Origin: Anisodus tanguticus | Lineage: Eukaryota; Streptophyta; Magnoliopsida; Solanales; Solanaceae | Assembly: GCA_034509755.1 (NCBI GenBank) | Contig: CM067557.1 | Span: forward strand, 44,264,001 to 44,328,000 | Direction of reading: 5' to 3' | DNA length: 64,000 bases | Shown: positions 20,702-33,230 of the stretch, piece after piece | Layout of the letters: the number at the start of each line of letters is the position of its first letter | Numbering within the stretch: position 1 is the stretch's first letter | Position numbers and translations under genes: made by a program | Notes under the pieces: model-generated | Database searches by the model: none | Seen by the model: only the letters and a program-made list of their open reading frames with translations | What the model was told of the DNA's origin: nothing

Positions 20702-23700
20702 TGGTATCAGGAGTCTAGGTCTAACTTGATTCTACTGATTTCCTCTCTTCCGCTGCCTCGATTTCTATGTCCATTTTCAGAATTTGTGCAACATTACCTC
20801 CTCTCTTCCCAATTTTTCTTCCAAATCCCTCATTCACCTATTGTTCTTTCGTTATGTCTACGTCAAAGAACATGTTTCATCTTGCCCTTACTGTTTCCAA
20901 CATCAAGAACCACATCCATATTGTTCTTGATGTTGGAAACAGTAAGGGCAAGATGAAACATACATCCAATATTCGACGTGGGCATAATTGTTCAAAATTC
21001 ACGCAATCTCACATCAAGTCCTCCATCACATAATTCCTCCAGCACTGGCACAACTGTTGTCCCTACACCCGCGGAGGATCCTAAGTTATGGATAACTCTT
21101 GATGTTACCGTCCTTTAGTGGATTTACTCCACTATTTCTACCGACCTTTTACAGACGATCATTGAACTGGAATAGATTGCGTGATATATTCCAGGATAAC
21201 CAACATTCCCGTGTTGTCACTCTTGAGCAAGAATTTTCACAAGTCAGCATGAAAGATTTCCCGAATGTTTCAGCTAATTGTAAACGACTCAAGGAATTGG
21301 CGGACCAACTCCGTAACGTTGGAGCGCCTGTTACCAATAATCGTCTTGTTCTACAAATGGTTGCAAGCATATCTGAGACCTATAATGGCGTTGGGACTCT
21401 ACTCCGTCAAAGTAATCCGCTTTCGCCTTTTTATCAAGCACGTTCGATGCTCACGTTAGAAGAAGCCGACTTGGCAAAAAAGACGGCTACTGGCGCAAGT
21501 TCTGTGGCGATGATGACTTTATCCGATATCTCTCACAATTTTGTTGACAATTAGGGCCAAAACTAAAACAAAGGTGGCGGCAAAAAGGGTCAAAATCATA
21601 AAAATAATGGCAAAAATTGCGGAGGCAACAACAGCGGCGAATGAAACAATAGTAACACCGGCAGTGGGCCTCGGGGTACTGGGCCCCGGCCTGCCTGGTC
21701 TCAGTCTTGGGCCCCTTGGCAGTGGGCCTGGACCAACGGCCAGTGGCCCAGTCCCGCCTACTGCCCTCCCAGTTATTTCCAGGGGAATTGGTCTCCTGTC
21801 CAGCACAATCACCGGCCTAGTTTCTCGGGTTTTGACGGCACCAACCAACAGCGTTCTGGATTGGGTCAACAGGCCGTTGTGCTTGGGCCTTGGCCCTTGC
21901 AGGCCTTCACTGCTGCGGGCCCGAATCCGATCCCGACACCAACCGATATTGAGGCCGCCATGCATACACTTGGATTAAATTCTCCAGACCCGAATTGGTA
22001 CATGGACACCGGCGCCACTTCTCACATAACGTCCAAGGTACTCTCCCGTCTTATTTCAAATTAAGCAAAAATCGTGACATTATTGTTGGTAATGACAACT
22101 CAATTCCAATTCATGGTTACAGATACAAAATTGTCCCCCCCCCCACATCCACCTCTAGTTTTGAAAAATACCCTTCATGCCCCTAACTTAATTAAAAATT
22201 TGGTGTTTGTCCAAAAATTCACCATTGATAATTAGGTTTCTATTAATTTTGATCAATTTAGATTTTCTGTGAAGGATTTCAAAAAGGGGATACCTCTTAT
22301 GAGATGCAATAGTAGGGGAGATATCTATCCAATCACGACCACCACCATTTTCTCGAGTCAAGCCATGTCGTCGACATTTGCAGCTCTAGCTCATTCCTTG
22401 TGGCATGCACGTTTGGGTCATCCTGGGTCGTCAATTATTTCTTTCTTGCATAAAAATAATTTTATTTCTTGTAAGGGTACACGTAGTACTCCGATTTTTC
22501 ATTCCTGACCGTTAGGGAAACATGTTAGATTACCATTTGTAGCCTCTACTTCTCGTACTTTGATGTCTTTTGACATTATTCATAGCGATTTATGGACATC
22601 TCCCGTTCTAAGTTCTTTGAGCCGTCGTTATTATGTTCTATTTTTGGATGATTATTCTAATTTTTTATGGACCTTTCCGTTAGCGATAAAATCTCAAGTT
22701 TTTTCCACATTCTTAAAATTTCGAGCATTCATCCGTACCCAATTCGAACGGGAAATCAAAATTATTCAATGTGATAATGGCAAAGAATATGAATAAGTTG
22801 TTTCGGGAATTTTGTGATGCTAATGGCGTAGTTTTTCGTTTCTCTTGTCCTCATACATCCTCACAAAATAGGAAAGCCGAATGAAAAATTCGTACCATTA
22901 ATAATATTGTCCGAACTTTATTGGCCCATGCTTCCGTACCTCATTCTTTTTGGCATCATGCTCTACAAATAGTTAATCACCTCCTTAACATACTTCCTAC
23001 TAAAGTGTTAGCATATGATTCTCCCCTTAAAATTCTCTATAATAAGAATCCTTCGTATTCACATCTTAGGATCTTTGGGTGTTTATGCTATCCACTTTTT
23101 CCGTCACCTATAATTAACAAACTCCAAGCCCGTTCTACTGCTTGTGTGTTTTGGGGTTATCCCTCTAATCATAGTGGTTACAAATATTTTGATTTAGCGT
23201 CTAATAAAATCATCATTAGTCGTCATGTAATTTTTTATGAAACCCAATTTTCATTTGCAAAAGTCAGTAGTCCCGTGCCTGATTCGTATAATTTTTTAGA
23301 TGACGAAGTCTCACCGTATATCATGCACCACTTTATGGGCCAATCTGGTGACCACGAAACGCCAGCAGGCCCACAAATACCCACTGCCCATCTCTTCCCC
23401 GTCCTAGGTCCAGTTATTGGGTCGATAGTCCAGCCCACTACTGAGAGTGCTTCAGCCCATGTTTCTGTTCCAGTACCGAGTCCGGATTCCAGTGTTGGGC
23501 CAGCAAGCCCAATGACTGCTGGCCAGTCCATCACCCATTCGATTTTTTCCAAAATCCACCCAATTCTCCCCCCGAGTCACGGACCTATTACTCGTAGTCA
23601 ACGGAGTATTTTTAAATCAAAAAGACATTTTAATCTAAATTCTAACGTTCTTAAATCTCAACTACATTGGAACCCAGTGTCTGCATTAAATGACCCGAAT

Positions 23701-25144
23701 TGGAAATTGGCAATGAACGACGAATATACTGCTCTTATTGAAAATAAGACGTGGGAGTTGGTACCCCGTCCTTCGGGTGTTAATATTATTCGGTCTATGG
23801 ATTTTTACTCATAAAGATAATTCAGATGGTTCTTTTGTGAGACATAAGGCTCGTCTTGTAGGTGATGGTAAAACTCAACAGATTGGCGTGGATTATAGTG
23901 AGACATTTAGTCCGATAGTCAAACCGGATATCATTTGCACTATTCTCAGTCTGGCTCTTTCAAAAGCATGGCTCATTCATCAGCTAGATGTGAAGAAAGC
24001 TTTCTTACATGGTGATCTTAAGGAGACAGTTTACATGCATCAGCCCTTGGATTTTTGAGACCCCAAATATCCTAATCATGTATGTTTATTGAAGAAGTCT
24101 TTGTATGGGCTTAAGTAGGCCCAACGGGCTTCGTATAAGAGATTTGCAGACTATGTATCTACTATTGGGTTTACTCACAGCATGTCTGATAATTCTCTGT
24201 TCATATATCGTCGTGGTACTTCCCTGGTATATATTCTATTATATGTGGATGATATTATATTGATTGCTTCTTCTAATGATTTACAGAAGTCTATTATGAC
24301 ACTACTCAGTTCTGAGTTTGCTATGAAAGACTTGGGGCCCTTGAGTTATTTCTTGGGGATTGTTATCACTTGTCATGCAGGTGGGTTATTCTTATCACAA
24401 AGGAAGTATGTCGCTAAGATAATTGAGCGCGTTGGTATGTCCTCATGTAAGTCTACTTCCACTCCAGTCGATACTATACCCAAGCTGGGTGCTGCAGATG
24501 ACTCACCTTACGAGGATCCCACTCACTATCGTAGTCTTGCAGGGACACTTCAGTATCTTACTTTCACGAGACCTGATATTACGTATGTCGTACAACACGT
24601 ATGTTTGTTTATGCATGATCCTAGGGTTGAGCACATGAATGCGTGCAACAGGGTTATACGATACTTGCAGGAAACACTTGATTATGGCTTGCATCTATAT
24701 CCGTCATCGGCCTCTACACTTATCTCTTATACAGATGCTGATTGGGGTGGTTGTCCGGACACCAGACGCTCTACGTCTGGTTACTGTATGTTTCTTGGTG
24801 ATAACTTGGTCTCATGGTCTGCAAAACGACAGGCTACCTTATCACGTTCCAGTGCCGAGGCCGAGTATCGACGGGTAGCCAATGTGGTTTATGAATCATG
24901 TTGGTTACGTAATCTTCTCTTAGAACTTCACTTTTCCATTCAAAAAGTTACCTTGGTTTATTGTGATAATGTTAGTGTCGTCTATCTTTCTGGGAATCCA
25001 GTTCAACATTAGTGCACTAAACATATTGAGATGGATATCCATTTTGTTCGCGAAAAGGTAGCTCGCGGACAAGTACGCGTCTTACATGTCCCTTTCAGGT
25101 ATCAAATTGCAGATATCTTTACAAAGGGCCTTCCTGGACAAGCT
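20702..25144 (+). pseudogene. copia internal region, gag-pol, decayed
   Basis: Gag pieces include FHLALTVSNIKNHIHIVLD (20870-20935) and LKELADQLRNVGAPVTNN (21285-21340). Protease shows MDTGATSHIT near 22003 with the catalytic DTG. Pre-integrase reads LWHARLGHPGSSII (22399). Integrase has DIIHSDLW (22572), YYVLFLDDYSNFLWTF and CDNGKEYE. Reverse transcriptase has KARLVGDGKTQQIGVDYSET, WLIHQLDVKKAFLHGDLKE and YILLYVDDIILIASS (24222). RNase H has YTDADWGGCPDTRRSTSGYC and ends FTKGLPGQA. The order gag-PR-IN-RT-RH is Ty1/copia. Stops and frameshifts occur at about eight points (for example 22507, 22796, 23812, 24057, 25011). A 38-bp perfect inverted repeat replaces part of gag. Confidence 0.9.
20873..20960. 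repeat. perfect 38-bp inverted repeat in gag
   Basis: Left arm 20873-20910 and right arm 20923-20960 are exact reverse complements over 38 bp with a 12-bp loop (CACATCCATATT). Gag codons on the left arm (MFHLALTVSNIKN) are followed by their own reverse complement instead of the rest of the gag N-terminus. Confidence 0.95.
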
Positions 25145-25149
25145 TAACT

Positions 25150-25380
25150 TTAGATCCAAATGTCTGAAGTTGAATTTTAAAGTTCGAAATTTGAACTTCA
25201 GATACAAAGATCTGAAGTTAGGCTTAGTCAGCTTCCAACTTCATACTTGCGGTATTGAAATTTGAAAGCATTCAACCCAAAGGTCTGAAAATTGGAAACT
25301 AGTTAAGCCTAACTACAGACCAAGATATCTAAAGTTCAGACCTTCGAGTCTGAAGTTCAAATTTCATCTTTCCGCTTCTT
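25150..25380. repeat. cluster of TCTGAAGTT motifs in both orientations
   Basis: TCTGAAGTT or its complement AACTTCAGA recurs, for example GTCTGAAGTTGA, GAACTTCAGAT, GATCTGAAGTTAGG and GTCTGAAGTTC, with variants AAGTTCAGACC and CCAACTTCATAC. The cluster starts where the copia pol frame ends. No coding frame is present. Confidence 0.6.
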
Positions 25381-26233
25381 CTTCACATTGTTTAATTCCT
25401 AGTGATGGATAAAGGAGTTCTACCATTTTCTGAGAGCATTGTATGCAACAAGATACCTCCTATAGCTCGAATTGTTAATAACGAGCAATTTTCCATCATT
25501 TGGTCTGCATTGGTTCCTATGTAGTCCATCTACATAAATAAATAAAAAAAAACAGAAGCAACAAGATGATGAAAAACACAAGGAGAGGCTATTTCCTTAC
25601 ACAATTCTAATTATAAAACTCGCTGAGATCTTTGGAACCTCAGAAGATTGAAACAACATTTTCATCTTACTTCTTAGGCATTTCCAACTTGAAAAGGAAT
25701 TATACATTGTTTTCCTTCCCCCCCCCCCCCCCCCCTTATAAAGATGCCTTGTGATGGCAGGATTCTAACATCCACCCTACTGTATAACATTAACAAAAGG
25801 GAATTACCACTTCTCAAGCTTCACAACTCACAAGACCTTTTACCTGCTTTTGGTAATTAGTCAAGGTATACAAAGTGAACGACTATAGTTGGAAATCGTC
25901 GTTGTTTGAATTTGATATTTAGAGCAAAATACAAACTTAAAACCTTCTTAAAATTCCCTTAATTGTTAATTTTGATTTTGCTTGTGGAAAATGCTCTCTG
26001 AGATGTACTAAATTTTGCCATTACATGCTAAATACTTAATTTCAAAGTTTCCACCTCTTTTTAGAAATGAAGGTTGTTTCCTCTTTTATGTGATGCAAGG
26101 AAATCTGAAGAAATGGACAGACCGAGTAATGTGACACAGATCGACAGAAAAACGTATGTTCTTTCCAACTGTCTTAACCAATTTTTGTGATTATTTTAGC
26201 TGGAGTATAACCTTAATCCAGATTTCTTTCCAG
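25381..26233. other. intergenic or intronic DNA upstream of MYB-CC exons
   Basis: It contains an 18-base C run at 25718-25735. A short frame from an ATG near 25404 (MDKGVLPFSESIVCNKIPP) could be an exon remnant but is not recognised. I looked for the MYB DNA-binding exons of the following gene here and did not find them. Confidence 0.35.
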
Positions 26234-26708
26234 TGGAATGCAAATCAAGGCAGTATTACATATGCAACTAGAAATCCAGAGGTGTCTTCACGAGCAACTA
26301 GTGGTATATTTAGTATACCGTATACACGAGGATGTGAATTTAGCAACTTCCGGCTGAAACTTCTACTAGTACAGTCAAACCTCTCTATGAGAGCGTTGTT
26401 CGTCCGGAGATTTGTGGTTGTTATAGTCAAATATTATTATAGAGAACATGTAATATAACATAACATAAAAATCAGTTCCAAAGAAAACTTGGTTGTTACG
26501 GTATGACTGTTATAGAGATGTTTGACTATATATACCACTTTGAATTCTCTGATTCTTCCTTAGAAACAATGTCAAAGAAAATCTTTTCTTTATCCTGTTG
26601 TCTTTCTGTTGTTAGATTCAGCGAAAGCTACAACTGAGAATCGAAGAACAAGGAGAGATATTGAAGAAGATATATGAACAACAAGAGACAACCAGGAGCC
26701 TCTTGTAG
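26234..26708 (+). pseudogene. MYB-CC (PHR1-like) factor, coiled-coil exons only
   Basis: Exon 26234-26303 reads GMQIKAVLHMQLEIQRCLHE and QLV before a GT donor. Exon 26616-26708 continues in phase with IQRKLQLRIEEQGEILKKIY, then EQQETTRSLL and a stop. M-Q-x-x-x-Q-R-x-LHEQLE-(I/V)-Q-R-x-LQLRIE-x-QG is the MYB-CC coiled-coil with its LHEQLE motif, as in phosphate-starvation regulators of the PHR/PHL family. The E of LHEQLE is V here. The MYB repeat that should lie upstream is not seen, so this is probably a gene remnant. The 312-bp intron carries a MITE. Confidence 0.65.
26371..26530. mobile_element. MITE in MYB-CC intron
   Basis: The termini ACAGTCAAACCTCTCTATG and TATAGAGATGTTTGACTATA are inverted repeats. 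Inside, GTTATAGTCAAATATTATTA and TGACTGTTATAGAGA repeat the same motif. The element is about 160 bp with no coding capacity. Exact edges are uncertain by a few bases. Confidence 0.6.
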
Positions 26709-27081
26709 TTTGTTTGCCTCCCAAACAAACTACACAAAAAATGTATAGTACAAAAGGCAAACACAAATATCATGCAAAACCTTTAAGTACTTCATTCATG
26801 CTATATGTTCTATGGTTCTCTGGTGTGCTTAAGGAGAAATTTGACTAATGATAAGTTATCAAATAAGGTGATCTTTTAGGTTGTGATATGCTTGTATATA
26901 CTACTCAAATTTTTGTCTTTGCTTCTCTGTAGTATGCTCTCAAATGTGAGCTAATATATATGAGACCTTTGTGCTTTCAAGCTTTCATGTGGGGTTGGGT
27001 GCAGGACTGACGATTTTAAAGCAGACTTCCAATTTATTAAAAAGAGAGGATCACCAAAATTTTCGCGATTCGTTGCCAAAT
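26709..27081. other. intergenic DNA
   Basis: No frame or repeat that I can support. It probably includes the 3' flank of the MYB-CC remnant. Confidence 0.35.
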
Positions 27082-27565
27082 TTATTCCAAATGCTCTGAT
27101 CGAATCACTATATCAATATCTGATTGGTATATTAAATCGCTATTGTCAATATCAATATTGAGATTGCTCATTGAATAGGTATATAAATGAGTATTCTCAA
27201 TATTATGCCTCGAAGAGGACTTGAACCTCCATGGATGTTTGACGGGGATCCTCGTACATGGTGAACAACCAAATTCCAATTGACATGAAATCTTTAGGAT
27301 AAATCAATTCAATTTAAGAGAATCAATGAGGGGCATTATTCAAATTCTAGATTTGCGAATTGAGAGAGATTAAGAATTCTCACAATTTCTTAGACTCAAC
27401 AATAACAACATACCCAGTGTAATCCCACTGTGTGGAGTTTGTGGAGGGTAAAATGTACGCAGACCTTACACCTACCTTTGTGGGATAGAGAGACTGTTTC
27501 CGATAACCCTCGATACAATTTCTTAGACTCATGGACTCAATTTAGTTCAGTAAAATGACTATAAG
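27082..27565 (+). other. nuclear plastid DNA (start of ycf2)
   Basis: From the ATG at 27326 the sequence follows the start of plastid ycf2 closely, including the blocks CGAATTGAGAGAGAT, AAGAATTCTCAC and, after a SINE, ATGGACTCAATTTAGTTCAG. The leader block AATTGACATGAAATCTTTAG before it also fits plastid sequence. At 27206-27232 the minus strand has GGAGGTTCAAGTCCTCTTC, like the T-arm and 3' end of a plastid tRNA, probably trnL-CAA. In plastid genomes those two are not in this arrangement, so the insert is rearranged. It is a non-functional NUPT with several substitutions. Confidence 0.75.
27398..27516 (-). mobile_element. TS-type SINE with 14-bp target duplication
   Basis: The insert is flanked by AATTTCTTAGACTC at 27384-27397 and 27517-27530. 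On the minus strand it has the CGGAAACAGTCTCTC-like head, the GTAAGGTCTGCGTACATT core and a tail ending GTTATTGTT. A long target duplication and TTG-rich tail mark retroposition of a tRNA-derived SINE. The host site is the plastid-derived ycf2 sequence, so the SINE arrived after the plastid DNA. Confidence 0.9.
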
Positions 27566-28331
27566 ATTCTAATTGTGTGACAACATAATTTTTGTTGTTT
27601 CAATTATCATTTATACAAACCAATATAATTTAACATGTTATAATAAGTTATGTATCTATTTATTTTTTGAATTACTAAATCACTTTCGTCATAAATTGTT
27701 ACTGCTGATAACTTAACATGACTATAAATATTTCGAACGGTCAATACACAAAACTTAAACTCATTTATGATGGTCATAACTCATAAGTAGTAGCTACATA
27801 TATATAAATTAGTCTCTATTTCAATAGTACTTGTCAAGCATCATATCTTCATCTGACAGAGGGAAGAGAGGCTGTGTTGGGACTTGGGGTCATGTATCAA
27901 AATGGACTGGGCCTAAGCCCAATATTTTGATTTGACTGAGAGCTTATGTAGGTCCAAGTTTCACTTGATAGTGACGAAAAGTCGCAGACAGCCCAAAAGC
28001 AAGAGGGCTTTTCAGTCATTTCAGCTTCAAATTTATTAGTAATTGACTAGTACAACTCAATTGGACTCTCGGGATTCAGTTACGTAAGGAATATTTACTG
28101 CTAATCATCGTAGTTTAACCTTTTACATAAAGTAGTGACAACTTATTCATCACTGAAAAGACAAAAATACCCTTATATATTTCTTTAAATCATTTTGTGA
28201 CTCTATAAGAACTTGCCAAATATGAGTGGATACCAGCCATATGCTCTACACAAAAATTCACGCGTTTTTTTTTTGGAAAATGCAAGGTCAATTATAAATG
28301 AGTTTATGGTTTGCACTTATTGTTAAAAAAC
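27566..28331. other. intergenic DNA
   Basis: AT-rich, no frame and no delimitable repeat. I see nothing I can name. Confidence 0.4.
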
Positions 28332-28403
28332 TACTTTCTCTCTGTACTATATTAGTTGTTATATTTTTAAAAAAAAGTTAAACTATATAAATGAAAATAT
28401 ATT

Positions 28404-29081
28404 TGTTAACACTCAAAAATAATTTAAGTGTTTAGCCGAATTCACTGACAACCGAACTATTCCGGAGCCGAATTTACTCCTAGCCTTCGACTACAAGAAC
28501 TTCATCGGCTACTAAGGCATCTTAGTTGAAGTTGTCAGTTAGAGGTATGACTGGGACTCACTCTGATGCAGACGTCTCAATGACCAAGTTAAAAGGGTTT
28601 TCAGACCCCTAAAAGCGGTAACGACCAACAACAGATGAAAGAAAGGGCCATTATCCGGGCAAGAGGAGTAGAGGGCGAGAAAATCGGCACCACTTCCCCA
28701 TAGTCAGCCGTCGAGCTTAGTGGGTTACTTGATGGCCGACATGGGGGGCACGTTTGTACAGTTTTTTCTTTCTTTTGTACTATAAATACTTATTCTTTGT
28801 ATAGACAGACGACACAATCAATCAAACACATCAAAAATTATCTATCTTATATTTTATCCTTTACTTTCCTTTTATCCTTTACTTTACTCGACTGTATTCA
28901 TGTTTCTTACTTCATAGTTTACCATAACCACCGTCCTAACGCTTTCTGGAGTAGTTGGGGAACCCATTGCTGGAGATTAGAGTTATGTTTCCAGCCCAAA
29001 TCGCTTAAGTTAATGAATCAATTTGTCTCCCGATTTCATCAGCTGATACAACGACAGATAGCGGAATTGGGGCCGAGAACA
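28404..29081 (+). repeat. gypsy 5' LTR
   Basis: 678 bp, TG...CA ends, containing TACTATAAATAC about 60% along as a likely TATA region. It is the partner of 33910-34572. Confidence 0.92.
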
Positions 29082-30197
29082 AATTTGGCACGCCCAGTGG
29101 GACCATAGGTGAATTAATTGCAAAGTTTGATTCTCCAGATCAGGATCATTCTTGGCGTATGCGCCTAAGGTCCGGTAAGAAAATGAACTTCGAGTCTAGT
29201 CCACATCCTAAATAAAATCCTCCTAGAAGGAACAGTGAACCAGCATCCTCTTCGAGTATGCCTACATCGGTGGATACCCCTCCACTTCCTCCATCAACCC
29301 AAGCCGTGGAAGAATCTAGCCAATCTGAAGGTCCAACCATAATGACCACGTCTTTTATTAGACAACAGATCGACTTGGGCATCCACGACATTATGTACTA
29401 AGTTTCTAAAGAGTTGGCTGACATTGTGAAGCCAATGGTACATAATGAAGTTCAGCAAGCGAGGGAGATGGAAACCAACCGAGTGCACCCAGGAGAATGT
29501 TCGGCTAGTTCTGTCATCCCTCTGGCGAACGGTGTTGTTCAGCATGAGACTGTGACTCCCGATGTTGTTCCTCACCCGTATGTGCATCAGCCAGTGCCCA
29601 CTCAGGCGCAATCGAAGCACACCTAGGAACGCAAGCCCAATCACCTAGCAACCAGCACACTGCATGGTCGCCGCCGAACCTTGGGGGGCAAAAATGTGTC
29701 ACTTGACTAAGCGAGTCTGCAGTATGGGCAGATCAATATGGCTCGGAGACCACTTCAGGCTCTAGGACACTTTGGATTGCCGCTTGTTATGTTGTACATT
29801 TATACGAACGGCCTTACAATGCATGCGAACGATGTTGGCCAGTCGAATTGGCAGCTGATGGCCACTGGCTATGATTTAGCTTGGCTATCTGGTGACGCTG
29901 TTTACAACGGATTACCATTCCAACAGTCATTGCCAGTACCCAATCCATACCTTCCAGGAAGCGTAAATTTTCTAAGAACGGCCAACGTCCGAGGAGAGCA
30001 GCCATGGAACACTGTTCCAACTTATCTTCAGACTCCGTTAGCCGTTCCAGAAGCTCAGGTTGCAGGCTTTGATGGCCATACCCAACAGCAGTCATGGGGC
30101 ATTACCCCACCTAGTTAACCGAAAAGGCTAGCCAAATAGAGAGAAGTATGTCTAGGAGAAGGAGCGGAGAAGAGCCAGCCGAAATTGAGGCTCCCAC

Positions 30198-33100
30198 TTG
30201 GTATCCATCTTTGAAGCGGATGAGTCTAACTCAAAGTCAACCGACTGCACGGCAGACCCAATGGTGACTGAGATTGTTAGGGGTAAGGTTTACGCTTGCC
30301 CAGCCTTGAAAGCCATCAAAGGCAAGAAAATAAGTTCATCCGATGACAGGGTCATTTACTTGTTTAATATCACGAAGGCAGATCAGATATTTGATCATAT
30401 GCTCAAGGATAAGAAGATTCGGCTGCTTGATGGTCATAGGATTCCGCCTGCCAAAGAACTCAAGGTTAAGAAGTACTGCAAGTGGCATAATTCATACAGT
30501 CACTCTACTTCTAATTGTGTGGTCTTCAAGAAGGCGATCCAAAATGGTATCAGGGGGAGAGGTTCAAGTTAGCCGACAAGAGCATGGCTGAAATGTCTAT
30601 TGATATCGACCCCCTTCCCGCGATACCAATATCTATGGTATTTTTGCTAAGCCCGATGAGTCAAGGGACACCAAAGGGAAACAACCAATAAAAAGGGTGT
30701 GGGTCCCAAAGAAGCCTACCGAATGGGAGAAGGTCATAAGGACTTCTGTGTTCAATCGGTTAGGTAGCTTACATGACATTCGTGATGACAGACAACCGGC
30801 TAGGAGCAGTTTTCTTGACCGCCCTAAATACTCGATGGACTTTGAATAAGAGCTTCAAGAGTAAACCATGAGGTTCAGAAGGGTCCCTATTGAGGCCAGG
30901 CATAGGTCTAGGGGGAAGTACGGATGTCAACCAATCGACATTCGAGCATGCCTCGAATAGATGAAGGACCGCTCTCTAAAACCAAACAGAGAGTGGTCGA
31001 GTTTAACGTGAACGAGGGTGTTTCGTCCTTACGTATCATAACAAGAAATGAGGACCATACGAGACCCTAGAGAATGATTAAACCAGCCGACACAGAGGAG
31101 GGGAAGTGGTCAATCAATCAGGCTCCAAAAAAGAAAGAGGCGCCACCGAGAGTCGCATCCAGAACCCAGAAGAGAATGATGCAATGTGCCAAGGCTTGCG
31201 TAAGATGCAACAGACATTGCATCTAATTTCCAACACCAAGACAGCCGAAAATCATGAGATTCATGAGTCTTTCGTAGTCGAGGCTATCGAGCGGGAATTC
31301 AGCTCAGTTGCTTCAGTGGCAATGTCGCCTGAAGGAGAGGCGTCGGGTCAACCAGAGCTCGATGAACAACTTACCAACAACCCGACAGAAGAACCCTGGT
31401 AAGAGAATATGGCCCCGGATGGGCCTCTAACCGAGGCAATCCCACAAATCGTGCAGAGGATTCAGTCAGAGAATTCCCAGCTAATCCCCATTTGTCTCCA
31501 AGAGGTGGAAGATATGAGCTCTTGGACAGTCGAATTGAATAAATGAGGAGACTCTATCTTGGATTTATTTAGCTAAGACCTAGTTGATGAGATGTGGGCA
31601 GACATTGAAATGGTCATCCTAATCCCATGTGAGTTCTGGGCCAGCCGCTCCACGCTAGATAGCATAAAAGGTGATGTTTACGTAGAAGACACAGAATGGG
31701 CAACAATAGTCGATACCATGGCTAAGGACGCTTTGAGCATCACGTTTGGTGCACCTATATAAGAGATGGTTAAACACATCAAGCCCATCTATGTGAAGGC
31801 TTACATCAACGGTAAAATCATTAGCCGAATGTTCGTCGACAATGGGGTTGTGCTGAATGTGATGCCATTGCTTACTTTGAAAAGCCTCAACAAAACAATG
31901 GAGGAGGATGACCCAACTAACATGAAAATGGCTAGCTCTATGTGAGAGGCCTCTGTAGCATTGGAGATTCTAGTAGCAGAAATCATTGTGGGTCCCAAAA
32001 TGGTCAGGTCTGCATTCTTTGTGATAGATGGCAAGCCGTCCTGCACCATTCTACTGGGCAGGGACTGGATTTACATCAGTCGTTGCCTTCCTTCTACCAT
32101 GCATCAGAAACTTATCTTTTGGGAAGGAGACAATATAGAAATTGTCCCAACGAACAATAACCCGTTCCAACCAGGGGTTCATATCATAGATGTTGTCCTC
32201 TATTCACTTTATGTGGCTTTCATAGCCGTCACGGGACAATATGAAGAAGGATCTTGGGAATCATGTAACCTTACCTAGCGAGGGTTTGAAATAAAATAAT
32301 TAGTCGAACCATGGCTTACCTTGAAGGATTTAAATGGTTGAGGAAACCCAAATCATACGTGACCTGTGGCATCGGCTGACCGCCATAAGCTCTGAGGCAA
32401 GGATAGCCGAGGCATCGCAGATGGGGGACCACGACATCGAACCAACACTTACAGCCGATGAAGTTGAGCTGCCAATGGAACTTGAATCGCCCATAAGAAG
32501 GACTATGCCTAGTTTTGAGTCTTAGGATCCTTTGGAAGACATTAACTTAGGAACTGAAGAAAGCCCTCGGCTAACATATATTAGTGGTCTGTTGAAGGAA
32601 GAAGACAAACAAGGCATAACGGCCCTTCTACTGCAGTATAAAGACTGTTTCGCATGTGATTATCATGAGATGCCTTGGCTAACACATTTTTGGTAGAACA
32701 CATATTTCCAATCAATGAGGATTTCAAACCCAAAAATAGCCGCCCAAAAGGTATCACCCTCAACTGATACCTCAAATCAAAGACGAGATCGAACGACTGC
32801 TGAAAGCCGACTTTATTAGAACGACTAAGTATGTGGAATGGTTGGCGAACATTGTACCAGTCAAGAAGAAGAATGGCAAGGTTCGAGTATGTATTGATTA
32901 CAATAACCTAAATCTAGCCACTCTTAAAGATGAGTACGTCATGCTGATAACCGACATGTTAGTCGACTCAGCAGCCGCTAATAGTGTATTGACCTTCATG
33001 GATGGATACTCTGGCTACAATCAGATATCGGTGTAGATGCGGAGGACCCATGCGCACCTTCTACCGCATATATGGACGTCGTCCCTTGGACTCTGACTTT

Positions 33101-33230
33101 TGATGGGTCAAGAACCCAGAAAAGAGTCGGAGTCGGGATAATGATAATCGATCCTAGAAATGAAATATGGAGGTTCTCTTATCGGTTAGATTCCCACATT
33201 CAAGGAAACCAAGCACAAAAACAGAGACGC
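30198..33230 (+). pseudogene. gypsy gag-pol remnants
   Basis: A late-gag segment at 30345-30540 reads VIYLFNITKADQIFDHMLKD, then KKYCKWHNSYSHSTSNC, typical of this plant gypsy group. A protease-like segment at about 31797-31910 reads YINGKIISRMFVDNGVVLNV, with VDNG in place of the catalytic (V)D(G/S)G motif. Reverse transcriptase covers only its start at 32833-33036 (WLANIVPVKKKNGKVRVCID and FMDGYSGYNQISV). It is followed within 40 bp by the RNase H start PWTLTFDGSRTQKRVGVGIM at about 33082. The RT palm with its YxDD motif and all of integrase are missing. The element cannot move by itself. Confidence 0.8.

Noticed and set aside
21519..21965. A 148-codon proline/arginine-rich minus-strand frame
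   Set aside because: It is antisense to the glycine- and proline-rich gag spacer of the copia element and shows no domain.
27205..27235. A functional tRNA gene
   Set aside because: Only a T-arm and 3'-end-like stretch is present, within plastid-derived DNA. No acceptor or anticodon arm can be folded.
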